A DNA stretch of 64,000 nucleotides, from positions 1 to 64,000 of the forward strand of contig JANBVO010000073.1 in NCBI GenBank assembly GCA_030052745.1, written 5' to 3'. This stretch comes from Pleurostoma richardsiae. Lineage: Eukaryota > Ascomycota > Sordariomycetes > Calosphaeriales > Pleurostomataceae. The translations under genes were made by a program, and so were the position numbers. Below, one piece after another: positions 11,279-21,310 of the stretch; position 1 is the first letter of the stretch, and every line of letters begins with the position of its first letter. The notes under the pieces were generated by a model that saw only the letters and a list, made by a program, of their open reading frames with translations, was not told the origin of the DNA and did not search any database.

Positions 11279-14060
11279 CTAAATTTCAATGGTTTCTATA
11301 TCAGCCATGGTGCTAGATCTATGCTGTGTTGCGTGGGGTCTACACATGGTACTAAACAAATGTTTGCCAAACTTTCTGAAAGCCTCAGTAAGTCCTCCGA
11401 CAGCGATAAGCTGCTTCTCCATAGGACTCAACTGGAAGCTAAAGGCATTCCCTCCACACCGTACCTCGCTTTTCGCCATGTCAACTTCGATATCTGCTCC
11501 GGTTTGTGCGAGATCAAAGAACTTGTCGTCCTTGATGGTAATGCCCAAGAGACCGATGTTCGGCTGATTTCTTGCGTAAATGAAAGCAAATGATTTGGCA
11601 ATCACGCATTGCACGCCGGCTCCTAAAAGCGCGTTTACGGCAACTTCCCGGGAAGAGCCACATCCAAATCCGATGCCAGCAACAACAATATTATTGCCAC
11701 GGAGGACTTCCTCTCGAAACTCGGGCATGAAGAACTCCATACAATGAGGTCCCAGGCTCTCATTCGTCGTACAGGAAGCTAGAAACTTGGATGGAGCAAT
11801 CTAGGACATGTAAGTCACGGCTTGCGTATGTCATGTTGCGGGAATGTTGCTTACTGCGTCGGTGTCAATGAAGTCCCCCAATCGCATAGCCCTGCCCTTT
11901 ACAGTCTGTTCGGGAGCACCTTCCAGCTTCTTTCGATTATTTTCCGATTTCTCTTGTTGCAGTCCAGTTTCGTCCGTATGATGAGACCCATCCTCTGAAT
12001 CAACTCCAAATGGCTCGAAGTATTGCAAAGTACCTTTACCTTCAGCCTCGTTGACTTCAAAAGGCAAATAGCCTAGATATTCTTGCAATCTGTCATAGTT
12101 AATCGCATCAAGAAGCTGTCGTGGATTGGTGATCCTCATCTCAAACGATGATGCGGCAACAGTAGCTGCCGAGGCCAAGTTAGCTAAGGATCCTACAACC
12201 GTTAGCCCGAGGATTCTTGATTGTACACTCCATTCTTAACTGACCTGGACCCATCCGATTATGGAAATTCCTGTTCTGGCTTGACAACCATGTTTCCCCC
12301 GGTGCAGCTTTGTCGACACCCTGCCCTACACACATACTACAACCCGGAACTCCAACCTTGAAACCAGCCTGCTCATAGATGCTGGTGAGTCCCAAGTCGT
12401 CCATTTTGTGCCTTATGGGTTTTGATCCAGGTACAACAATTCTTCTGCCGTTCAGTATAGGCTTCATACCCTGGCGGAGTCCTGCATCCAAGACCATTGC
12501 TCCGATGATCAAATCTTCTTCAGCTGTGGTACAGGCACCGATAAATGTTCCATCCAGTTTAGTGCCCGCCATTTCATCGACTGGTACGACGTTGTCTGGA
12601 GATGGGTGCACGGCGACAAAGGATTCCACCTTGCTCAGATCAATTTCAATAGTCTCAGCATACTCAGCATCCGCATCTGGCTTGAAGTACACCGCACCGG
12701 TGCGATGCTTCCTTGTCCGACGTCGGTCAATGAAATCTAAGGTGCGCTGATCGGATTCGAAGATTCCGCTCACGGCGCCAAACTCCTACGCAGGAAGTCA
12801 GTATATCTCCGGCAACTGGACGTATTACTCGACATCAATCTTACAGTGCACATATTCGCAATTGCGAATCTCGCATCGCACGAGAGGTGGGCTATTCCCG
12901 GCCCAGTGAACTCTGCAACCCGATCTGCTGCCACAGTATTGCGTTTAAACTTGCCTAAAATGTAGAGAATCGTATCTTTGCCTCCTACGCCTTTCGGCGG
13001 CTTGCCCACAAGCCGGAACTGCACGGTCTCCGGAACGGTGAACCAGCTCTGGCCCGTGATGAGAGGTATGCAGACGTCTGCTCCACCCATGCCAATCGAG
13101 AGGCAAGACACGGCGCCTGCTGAACACGAGTGGCTGTCCGCGCCTATGCAGAGCTGCCCTGGAAGCGCCCTTGATCTGACAAACTCGGTGTGCAAGATAG
13201 TGTACTGTTACGACTGAACTTAGCAGACGATATCGTGTTATCAAAGAGAACACTCGTACATTGAAGCCTTGGAACTCAACCAGTTTGAATTCATCGCGAG
13301 CGCGCTGGCTCTTCTGCATGAGTTCCTTCACCATGGGCTTGTCGTACAACTCTGGCTCTACACGATGGTCCCCAGCGAGCCAGAACCGATCGTTACGAAA
13401 TATTCCTGGTCGGCCTACGGCGTCATAGACGCCTTCCATTCCCTACCACAACAGTTAGCCTGGTACGTCGGGCATCAAGCACGCGTCGTGTCAAATTCCT
13501 ACCGCCCAACTAAGCTCACTAGCTAGCACCCAGTCTATATCAACCTGGATCACATCACCGCGTTTAACCCAGCCTTTGTGAGAGACATCATGCATGGCCA
13601 GAATCTTCTCCGTCATTGACATACCTACCCTTCCAGGCGGTCGAGTAGTTATAGGCCTTGGTACCTGTTTTACGCGCTCGGCGCTTTTCATCGCCTCGAT
13701 ATATGCCGATAGCAGAAACAGGACGTTTGCCTCACCGGTATCATCAAGGGGCACGTCCGCTTCGTTAGGGAGACCATACCCACCGAAGTCGGGTAAGGCT
13801 GTCGCCTGTTGGATGACCTCTGTCAAAACCAATGCTACACGTGGCTGACCAGCATCGCTGATCATGTTGTTAACCTCTTGGAGGAAGCTAAGCAGGTTTC
13901 GCGACGTCTGCTGGCTTCCGTCTATGGTCGGATCTGGCTGTATACGGATATCGCTATTTTCGACAATTAGGGAAATCGCCTTTTGCTCCGAAGTTGAAAG
14001 CATCGGGTATGTTTTTAGGAGAGACACTGTGGTTCTGCTACCATCAAAAGAAGGAGCCAT
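11279..14060 (-). CDS. aconitase-family hydro-lyase (fused LeuC-LeuD type dehydratase)
   Basis: A [4Fe-4S] hydro-lyase that should isomerise or hydrate a tri- or dicarboxylic acid. Six exons on the minus strand (14060-13503, 13442-13260, 13204-12845, 12785-12245, 12192-11855, 11800-11279) join in frame to 833 aa with introns of 52-60 bp. The catalytic domain starts near residue 143 ([10 protein letters not shown]). The cluster ligands are visible: Cys452 in [12 protein letters not shown], and Cys516 and Cys519 in [10 protein letters not shown]. The swivel domain follows in the same chain, with [21 protein letters not shown]. The architecture matches isopropylmalate dehydratase or homoaconitase rather than mitochondrial aconitase. 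About 140 N-terminal residues before the catalytic domain match nothing I know. It is divergent from the lyase at 14652. The substrate is unknown; dimethylmalate-, methylcitrate- and isopropylmalate-like acids are all possible. Confidence 0.88.
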
Positions 14061-14651
14061 TGCGATTGCCGTCTAGTCTCTCGAGTACCACACTCTAGTC
14101 AGGGCTTTTCTTCAAAGAGAGTGATCTAGTGGCATTTGTACGAGGATCTCCGACGAAATATATCCCTAAGTCGCCGGGCAAGAATATTATCAATACCTCT
14201 TGACGAATGGGACTAGGATCCTCGCTTTCCCTCGGTAATTTCGATTTCATGCGTCATCTCAATCCTCTACAGTATCCTGGAAAGCCACCTGAGTCAAAAG
14301 AGCAAATGACGCGCAACTTCGCCGGTCCGGAAAGGCATGTTCGGGCCGTGACCGGCTATAAGCGCGCCACTTTGCCCCACACCCTCTCTGCCCGGATCGA
14401 CATCCTTTGGAAGAGCTCACACAAGAATGGCGGCAATGTAGTTCACCGGACACGCTCCGACAAGATCCCACGTTATGAAACTTGGGAAGTGAAGAGCCAG
14501 CCGAATCGGGACCGACGAGACTCTGCTGATATCGATACGCTTGTGAGTTTGCATACTAAATCCTATTTCAGCTGAGAGACGTTGAAGGATGCTTTGTATT
14601 GTTGTTATATGATAATGCTTGCAGAGAGAGATCTCGATATACGTTGAAGAC
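14061..14651. promoter_or_regulatory. divergent promoter between dehydratase and lyase
   Basis: 591 bp separate two start codons facing away from each other. No TATA box is obvious. Open frames here (for example 14207-14575) are not supported by composition. The arrangement suggests co-regulation of the two enzymes. Confidence 0.5.
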
Positions 14652-15614
14652 ATGGCGTCGAAATCAAATATCGCCAATCAATCCTGCATCGCGCCACTGC
14701 GTGCCTCCACGAGACTCCGAAAAGCACTCCAGGATCCTTCCCAGCTCCCGCTAGTATGCCCAGGTGTCTACGATGGCCTCACCGCGCGGCTTACGCTATC
14801 TCATGGCTTTAACGCTATGTATATGACGGGTGCAGGGACTTCAATGAGCCGCATCGGTATGGCGGACCTGGGCATCGCGACCATGAACGAGATGGCCGAC
14901 ACAGCCGCCATGATTTCACAGTTGGACCCTAGTGTGCCTGTCATCGCCGACGCAGACGCCGGATATGGAGCACCGCTGAAAGTTGCCCGAACTGTCAGGG
15001 CGTACATACGCAGCGGTCTCGCAGGTTTCCATCTCGAGGACCAAGTCGTGAACAAAAAATGCGGTCATTTGGCGGGCAAGCAGCTGGTTGATGTGCGCGA
15101 GTACATCAGTCGCATCCGAGCTGCAGTCAAGGTGCGGAAGGAGCTGGGCTCGGACATCGTGATCATCGCAAGGACAGATGCTCTTGCGGTGACTAACTTC
15201 GACGACGCCATCGGTAGACTCCGGGCTGCGGTGAATGCTGGCGCTGACGTGGCGTTCCTTGAGGCCATCTCTACAAAGGAAGAAGCGAAAAAGGTGTGCG
15301 ACATCTTCAATCCCATGGGCGTCCCTGTCATGTATGGGATGGTCCAGGGCAGCCATTCCCCACACATCACCGTTTCCGAGGCGAAGGAAATGGGTATCAG
15401 CATAATCGTCTACGCAGCCCTGTGCCTCAGATCGGCGGTCAAGGGAATAGAGACTGCCCTCGCGACACTGAAAGAGCAGGGCGATTGCGAACACGATAGT
15501 GACGCCCCGTCACCAAAGTACATGTTTGAGAAATGTGGCTTGAAGGAATTGCAGGAGTTTGATGACGAAATCAAGGCCGAAGTTGATGAGTTGTTAGGAG
15601 ATATAGGACCGTGA
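14652..15614 (+). CDS. isocitrate lyase / PEP mutase superfamily enzyme (compact PrpB/Dml/OAH type)
   Basis: A single-exon gene of 320 aa encoding a C-C (or C-P) bond-cleaving TIM-barrel enzyme. Visible signatures are LVCPGVYDGLTARL at the N-terminus, IADADAGYG (Asp100 and Asp102, Mg binding), FHLEDQ (Glu129) and KKCGHLAGK with the gate-loop Cys137. This Cys motif indicates a lyase or hydrolase rather than a phosphonate mutase. The length fits bacterial 2-methylisocitrate lyase, 2,3-dimethylmalate lyase and fungal oxaloacetate acetylhydrolase, not the about 540-600 aa fungal isocitrate or methylisocitrate lyases. Met at 14652 is the first ATG of the frame. No peroxisomal or mitochondrial signal is obvious. 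It lies 0.6 kb from, and opposite to, an aconitase-family dehydratase whose product it could cleave. The exact substrate cannot be read from sequence. Confidence 0.88.
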   Translation: MASKSNIANQSCIAPLRASTRLRKALQDPSQLPLVCPGVYDGLTARLTLSHGFNAMYMTGAGTSMSRIGMADLGIATMNEMADTAAMISQLDPSVPVIADADAGYGAPLKVARTVRAYIRSGLAGFHLEDQVVNKKCGHLAGKQLVDVREYISRIRAAVKVRKELGSDIVIIARTDALAVTNFDDAIGRLRAAVNAGADVAFLEAISTKEEAKKVCDIFNPMGVPVMYGMVQGSHSPHITVSEAKEMGISIIVYAALCLRSAVKGIETALATLKEQGDCEHDSDAPSPKYMFEKCGLKELQEFDDEIKAEVDELLGDIGP

Positions 15615-17064
15615 GAGGGATGATGGTCTCAGTACAGTGACTGGGCTTAAGTCTGTGTGCATAGGTGAATTCTAGTACTAAAATATAGACAAGTTTAACA
15701 TAGAAAAAAACTACGTTATAAATTTTTATGAAATTAAAATAAAATATAATATTATAAAAAAAATTTTCTAATATTTAATAAATTTTTTTTTTATTTCTAA
15801 ATATAAAAATTATAAATGTTAAGAAATATATTTTTTAAATATTATTATAAAAATATTTATTAATTTTCAAATAATTTTAATAAAAATATTTAAAAATAAG
15901 CATTATATATTTTCAATAAAAACATCATATGTAAATATTTATTTATTTATTAGAGTACTGTAATGCTGTTTTTATTGCTAAAAACTTGATATGTTTTGGT
16001 GTGAAATGGGCTCTTGCACATAGACTTATTGGCTTAGATTGTAAAGACCAACCAATAGATGAGGTCATTATCGTGCATAGCTAAAATCATGTCATTCGAA
16101 AAGAAGTCCCGGAAATCCATCAAGTAGTGAGAGAGATATATCGTCTTAACCATAACCCGAAATAAAAAAAGGACCCGTGTAGACGTCACCGTGGTCGACG
16201 GGCGTATGATAGCGTAATCTAGTAAAGACCTAGTGTTCCTAATTATGGGTGATTGTGGGCCTTGTACATGCATCGTGGCCATTTCTGAGACATGAAAGAC
16301 ATGTAGAGGACAGGGCAGAGGCTTTCTTGCATGAAGCAAAGTTGCACAATTTGAGAAAGTTGGCAAGTAATAAACGCGCATATAAGGCTTGAAAGCGGTG
16401 AAACCAAGGGTTCGGTGCTGAATGCTATATTGAACGGGCTTACATTCTTTGCCTTTTATCCCCTACCAGAGCAGATATCTGAACTTTATATGATCATCGC
16501 GGGTCTCTGCCAAGTCCTTCTCGTCTGGATGTGGAACGCCTCGTGCCCTGCAATCCCCTAATTCAGCATCGCGGTGACGATTGGCCCTCGTCATTCATAG
16601 ATGCGCACAAACCGTCATGATGATTCCCCATGCCGTCATTCCAATCATCCCACCGTGACCCTTAAAGAATCTCGGGGGTGTCGTGTATATCTGGGATGCT
16701 AGCATACTAAGACACTGGCCCAGGATCTTGTCAACTGCCCAGGAGATGGCACGTTTGGCATATCTTGTAGAGATATGGACGAATCTTAGAAGTAAAGGAA
16801 AAGGCCTGGCTTGACAGTGATTATCAAGCTGATGCGACAGGATAGACTCACAACGAACTTTGGTCGTATGCCTTTGGCTCATATGGGCGATCCCACAATT
16901 CACCAAATATGCCATGATAATTCCACTATTGAGATGAAAATCCTTGATCTTGTAAATCCAGATGGCCTAATTGCCACATGGACGCCATGGGAAAGACTTT
17001 GTTTGGCAGATACATATAACATTTCATATCTGCTACCAATATCTCATAGAGGCTCTCCAGCGCA
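15615..17064. other. intergenic with a near-pure AT tract at 15670-15960
   Basis: Behind the lyase lies roughly 290 bp made almost only of A and T (about 15670-15960), reading like terminator-proximal sequence or an eroded repeat. The remainder to 17064 is of normal composition. The frames there (16034-16381, 16595-16915) show no recognisable protein. Confidence 0.45.
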
Positions 17065-17884
17065 TCAAGCAGGCCTTGTGCTGCGCCCGATCTTCTCGTC
17101 GATCTCCTCCTCACTTTCGAGGGGAACCCTGGTCGAGACAACATATCGGTTGAACATGTTGTACTACGACAACGTGAGCACGTATTTACAAATCGTATCT
17201 CGATCGTACTTCTCCTTCATTCGCTTCATTGTAGGATCCTGAATGGCGCCCTTGAGTGTGATCTCATCACAAGCCTGCATGACGAGGCTCGCCTCCTTGT
17301 CCATGCCGGTTACGGGACCATCACTGAGAAGACCCTTTACCTCTGCCTCGGTCGCGCCCAGATTCTTGAGCATTCTGAGGTTGGGTCCCATGGATTGACG
17401 CCACCGACGTGCTTGGCAATGCGAAGAACAATGAACTCTCGAATCTTCGGATCAACGCCCGGTATACGAAAGACCGATTTAGCCAGGTTGATCATGTTAG
17501 TTCCAACAAGACCAGTGGCAAGCATCACTATTAAATGGAGAATTTAGCGACGTATACTTAGCTAGCAACCTTGGATAACAGAGTTGTTCCCGTGATAATC
17601 CCAGGAAGTAGGGGGGAAAGGCACGTAAAAAGTGAACCTCACATACTTCGACCGTCTTTGAGGTTTTGGGCTTCCTCATGACAGAAGTTTGCAAGGTCGG
17701 TACCGAGTTCCTCGTCAGAAGGAAGATCGAGGTACACAGTAAAGGGGTATTTGGTCGGATAACCACTGATGTTAGGATACGCCTCAATGGTCGCTTTGAC
17801 CCTCGGTTGGTATGATGAGTGAAGATGGTTCTTGTTGCGTTGAGTTTTCGAACAGCAGTTCAGAAGGATTCACTTGCCACTCAT
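17065..17884 (-). pseudogene. carboxymuconolactone decarboxylase-family gene, inactivated
   Basis: Minus-strand pieces read as an AhpD/CMD-fold protein of about 200 aa. Suggested exons are 17884-17874 (ATG and four codons), 17801-17647 and 17527-17065. Typical family segments are MMLATGLVGTNMINLAKSVF, IREFIVLRIAKHVGG and YNMFNRYVVSTRVPLESEEEI. Two lesions are visible. The frame slips by one base near 17390, between GGVNPW and GPNLRML. An in-frame TAG at 17164-17166 sits where the family has a residue before YNMFNRYV, most simply CAG changed to TAG. Members act on aromatic-degradation lactones or as peroxidase-like proteins, but this copy should be dead unless the lesions are assembly errors. 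The first tiny exon is the least certain part. Confidence 0.7.
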
Positions 17885-18443
17885 TTATACCTGCTGGTCA
17901 ACTCGTCTGAACCAATATGAAAACATGAACTTTCCTCTCGGCTGACTCGTTCGAACAACATGCTATCATGTACTTGTTCCCCGGCCGACACCCACGGAAG
18001 CTAGTATACTGGGGTGTGTTTGACTGGTCGCCGCGGCCGGCACCGAGTGTGGACCCCCCAACACGACAATCGCGCCCGAGTGCGCGTCTTTAAGTTCTTG
18101 CAGAGGCGCGGAATAATGGTAACATGATGTGACTCGGGTCCCTCGAATGATAGCTGGAATATCGGCCTGGGCACATGTGACGGGGCACTCGGGCCGAAAG
18201 CGGCTAGTTGGACGAAACGCTTCAAGTCGGCATTTGGAGCTGCTCAGTTAGTGTTGCTCGCAGCAGAACCAAGTGATGACTCATGCCGATGCTGTCTTGG
18301 AAGATACTACTCCTTATTATGGTCATCTGAAGTGTAGTACAACTTCATTTTCATTTGGCAGGGGTGGTGGGACACAAAGCCAAATGATCTGTAATTGACC
18401 TCCGGCGATGTGAGGGCAGAGTCGTGCAGAGACGACCGTAGAG
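17885..18443. other. intergenic, nothing recognised
   Basis: About 560 bp between the inactivated decarboxylase-family gene and a decayed hypothetical gene. A TATAAA-like string (17881-17889 read on the minus strand) lies at the proposed start of the former. Nothing else stands out. Confidence 0.35.
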
Positions 18444-19155
18444 ATGCATATACTGCCGACTGTCGAGGACGAAGAGGACGAGTATGATGGCAAGAGTGAC
18501 GGCGATAGTGACGAGCCCGCGCCCGATCCAGCTTACATCAATCTAATCACCTGGAACAAGGCATACTCGATCTTTGCCCGGCAAACTCTCATCAATCATC
18601 AGTTCTTCCCGTTACGATCCCTGGGTGATGACTTTGGCTCTAACCTGAACGAACTTTCTAACCAGGAGTGGACGACTCGAAACCTTGTCTGGGCCGATTT
18701 TGCTGGCGCAGAAGTTCGCAAGATCGAAGGCCTTCGGCGCGTTGGTGATAGGTCTACTTTGGTGATTCTGCTGGACACCGACTCTGTTCAAGCGCGGCTG
18801 TTGGCATCGCCCGTAACGCGCTATAGTTATACTGCTGCTTCTACGCAGTGACGAAGTTATGTGTCAGACAGACTGCAGCGTTGGGCCTGGCTCGAATTGT
18901 ATAAGTTGGGATCGGAGAATCGTCCTTTCCAATCGGGGGGCAGTTATCCGCTCATCTCCGATGTCACTATTCCGCCAGAGTTCGAGGTGCCGCAATCTCG
19001 GGACTACGCTAACGATCAAATACCGAGGTGGCATCGAGAATGGAAGCAGACGCAAATGTGAACGGGAGTTTGCACGGATGGTGGGTAAGAGCGCGGCGGA
19101 GTTCCGTGAAACATGGGTGAATCCTGAGCTGATACCGCTGGGACTAGAAATTTGA
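18444..19155 (+). pseudogene. hypothetical gene with one nonsense codon and one frame slip
   Basis: A frame from ATG 18444 encodes an acidic start (PTVEDEEDEYDGKSDGDSDE) and then a folded-looking segment (YINLITWNKAYSIFARQTL). TGA at 18849-18851 interrupts it, but the same frame continues at once with YVSDRLQRWAWLELYKLGSEN. The most economical reading is an Arg codon CGA turned into TGA. Near 19055 the reading continues in another frame (CEREFARMVGKSAAEFRETW) to a stop at 19155. I do not recognise the family. It sits among other broken genes, so loss of function is the likely explanation. Confidence 0.5.
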
Positions 19156-19242
19156 GCAAATCCCTATACATACTGAGCACCCAACCAGAATCATATCTTC
19201 TGTGTGTTCAACATTGCTAGATCAATCCTCGCACACTAGGGG

Positions 19243-20138
19243 TTAGTCCCAAAGATCACACATCTTCAGATGCAGGTCGTCGAAACATCCAGCACAATAT
19301 ATATGGTTGTAAGACGTGCGAATGGGCTCCTCCGCTTCGGTCCAACAGATCGAGCATTCCATGTGTACGTCTGAGGACGTTTGACAGGCCCGACCTGCCT
19401 GCCGGCAACAGCAGCCATGGCCCCTGCGTATTCTGCATCGGATCCGTTGATAAGGATACGCTTGGGCGTCGACACGATGTCGAATATTGCTCTGTTGTCT
19501 CCGAGGCATGTTTGAAGCGTCCCGAACCCGCCTCGGCAAACCGATTGGAATTCATCCGCGTCGAGTTCTATAATGTGATCGCCAGGCTTGCCGTCTTGTA
19601 CCAGAGTCTCGAGCGCCTCCGAAGCTCGCCTACAGCCTATTTCGGATCTAAAGAGGCGCAGCTGTGACTTCCGCCTATCGCGTACGATAACGACAGCACA
19701 CTCTCACTCCGCCTGCTTGAGCCTGTTGTATTCATCTCCATTCTTTCCGAGGTCCGTACTCTAAAGAACCTTCCCCCCTTTCCTGGCTACCTCGCCGCCG
19801 ATGACTCGCTCAAGAGCTTCTTTAGCTTGTGCCACTAGCCGGCTGTCCTCACACTCCAGCTTGAGAACACAATATCCATGGCGAGGAGGGTATGCAATAA
19901 GATGGACATGCTGGCTCTCCCAGACAGACAATTGCGACCCGACTCGCTCTCGTATAGCCTCGTATATTCGGATCGATATTTTGAACCTGGCTGACGTTAT
20001 CAGTTGCAAGGTCAATCTCGCCGTTTTGTAAAATGGCAATGGCTTGTTGTTGGACAGTGTTAACTGCCTCTCTCGCACGCGACTCCTCAATGAAGCGAGC
20101 CTGGGCCTTGACACGCCTGTCATGGCCCATTCCGCCAC
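19243..20138 (-). pseudogene. RING/IBR-type protein fragment, C-terminal half of a large gene
   Basis: Minus-strand reading gives, in order, a helical piece (EESRAREAVNTVQQQAIAIL), VWESQHVHLIAYPPRHGYCVLKLECEDSR, a linker (DHIIELDADEFQSVC), FDIVSTPKRILINGSDAEYA, and a RING-like cluster CSICWTEAEEPIRTSYNHIYC-A-GC. This order recalls the C-terminal part of large fungal proteins that carry a KH-like segment followed by RING/IBR fingers, which I know as IBR-finger or DEAH-helicase-associated proteins. At least three frame changes separate the pieces (near 19985, between 19760 and 19620, and near 19385), and no N-terminal part is present. It is a relic, not a working ubiquitin ligase. Confidence 0.6.
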
Positions 20139-20421
20139 GTGTAAATGATATCAGCTTTTCCCGACGTCCCCCCTTCTTCCCTCAACATCTATATACACTT
20201 GCTGGCACGAATTTGTATGATGTAGTCGTGCTACTGATGAAACTATGTGTACAGGCTTTGAGAGACTGTCTCTCGCATTTCGCCGTCCTCCTACCCATGG
20301 TCACTCCCGTTTGCACGGATTTGTCTACGCGTTCTCGATCCTGTCGTGCCTGAAGATCTGCGTCTGCTCCACAAGTTTAATACAGCTACCGCAGGTGATT
20401 TGAAAACTACACACGATACGG

Positions 20422-20628
20422 TCATCTGGCTTGACCTGGCTGATCTTCGGGCCCACAACTGTCAATGATACCGTAGAATATCCAGACCAGTACCTTCATC
20501 TTCTTACCCGAGGGGTCGGCGCACTTCTTGGCATCCTTAGCGGGGTTGCTAAGGCTCTGTTCAGTGTTTGCGTCATCTGTATGACCAATGATCTTTTCGA
20601 CGAACCCTGCTGCTTGTGAGACTGCCAT
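20422..20628 (-). CDS. possible small hypothetical protein (68 aa)
   Basis: A short frame starts at a good ATG (20628) with MAVSQAAGFVEKIIGHTDD and runs to a stop at 20422. The composition is protein-like and hydrophilic, with a hydrophobic segment near the C-terminus (VLVWIFYGII). The last 25 codons could instead be an intron, since GTACTGG follows KKM and an ACAG acceptor lies before the end. No family is recognised. Its neighbours are pseudogenes, so it may also be a fragment. Confidence 0.3.
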   Translation of the reverse strand: MAVSQAAGFVEKIIGHTDDANTEQSLSNPAKDAKKCADPSGKKMKVLVWIFYGIIDSCGPEDQPGQAR

Positions 20629-20688
20629 TGTAAGCGTGGAACGCAGGATTTCTGTGAGACTAGAGCGACAGAAAGAGTTTGAGCTCAC

Positions 20689-21310
20689 GCAATGAACAGT
20701 TCACGAGGAGAGTACAGATGCCTTATCTATACTCTGGTGTTCTCGTGCAAAGTTCGATTCTATCTGCTGGACATGGCGTGCGGGGTGATGTCTTCATCAT
20801 AGCGTCATGTTAGTTGTGATGCGCAGGCACCTCCGAAACTCGACCGTTGCACGAGCCCCGTGTTAAGTCTATAATGGAGTCATTCGCCGGAGGATGCTTC
20901 TGATTGCTGATATCGCCAGTGTAAGTGAAATGTTGCCCGTTAAGTAAAGCTTTACGACCAGAACGAACAGGATACACCCATGTTCAACTTCACGAATTAT
21001 GTCACAATTGCGACATACACACACTCTCTCTCGTTTAACATCTCCTAATCTTGAAAGATTATGTAGATGACAAAAGATGTAATCATTGCCGAGAAATATT
21101 TGGTTACAAAATTATTGAGTCATAATGTGGTCAGCTATACTGACCTCCGCGAGTCCATGAACCATAAATTGCGACATCTCTCAAAGAGTCAACGTCGTTC
21201 ACGGCATTCTCTAAACTCCTCGAAAGAGCTTTTAACAGAAAAGAGCTTTAACGGACCAATCTTATTGCAACTCCAATTTTTCCCGCAACCGTCGTCGTAC
21301 TATATTCTCT
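20689..21310. other. intergenic upstream of the DUF6601 gene
   Basis: About 620 bp of average composition. The frame at 21067-21462 overlaps the start of the DUF6601 gene in another phase and looks like chance. The promoter of the gene at 21311 must be here, but no element is clear. Confidence 0.35.

Noticed and set aside
14207-14575. 122-codon frame between the dehydratase and lyase
   Set aside because: It lies in the divergent promoter and its translation has no family features.
15065-15494. Long antisense frames over the lyase gene
   Set aside because: Shadows of the coding strand; the sense frame has all the catalytic motifs.
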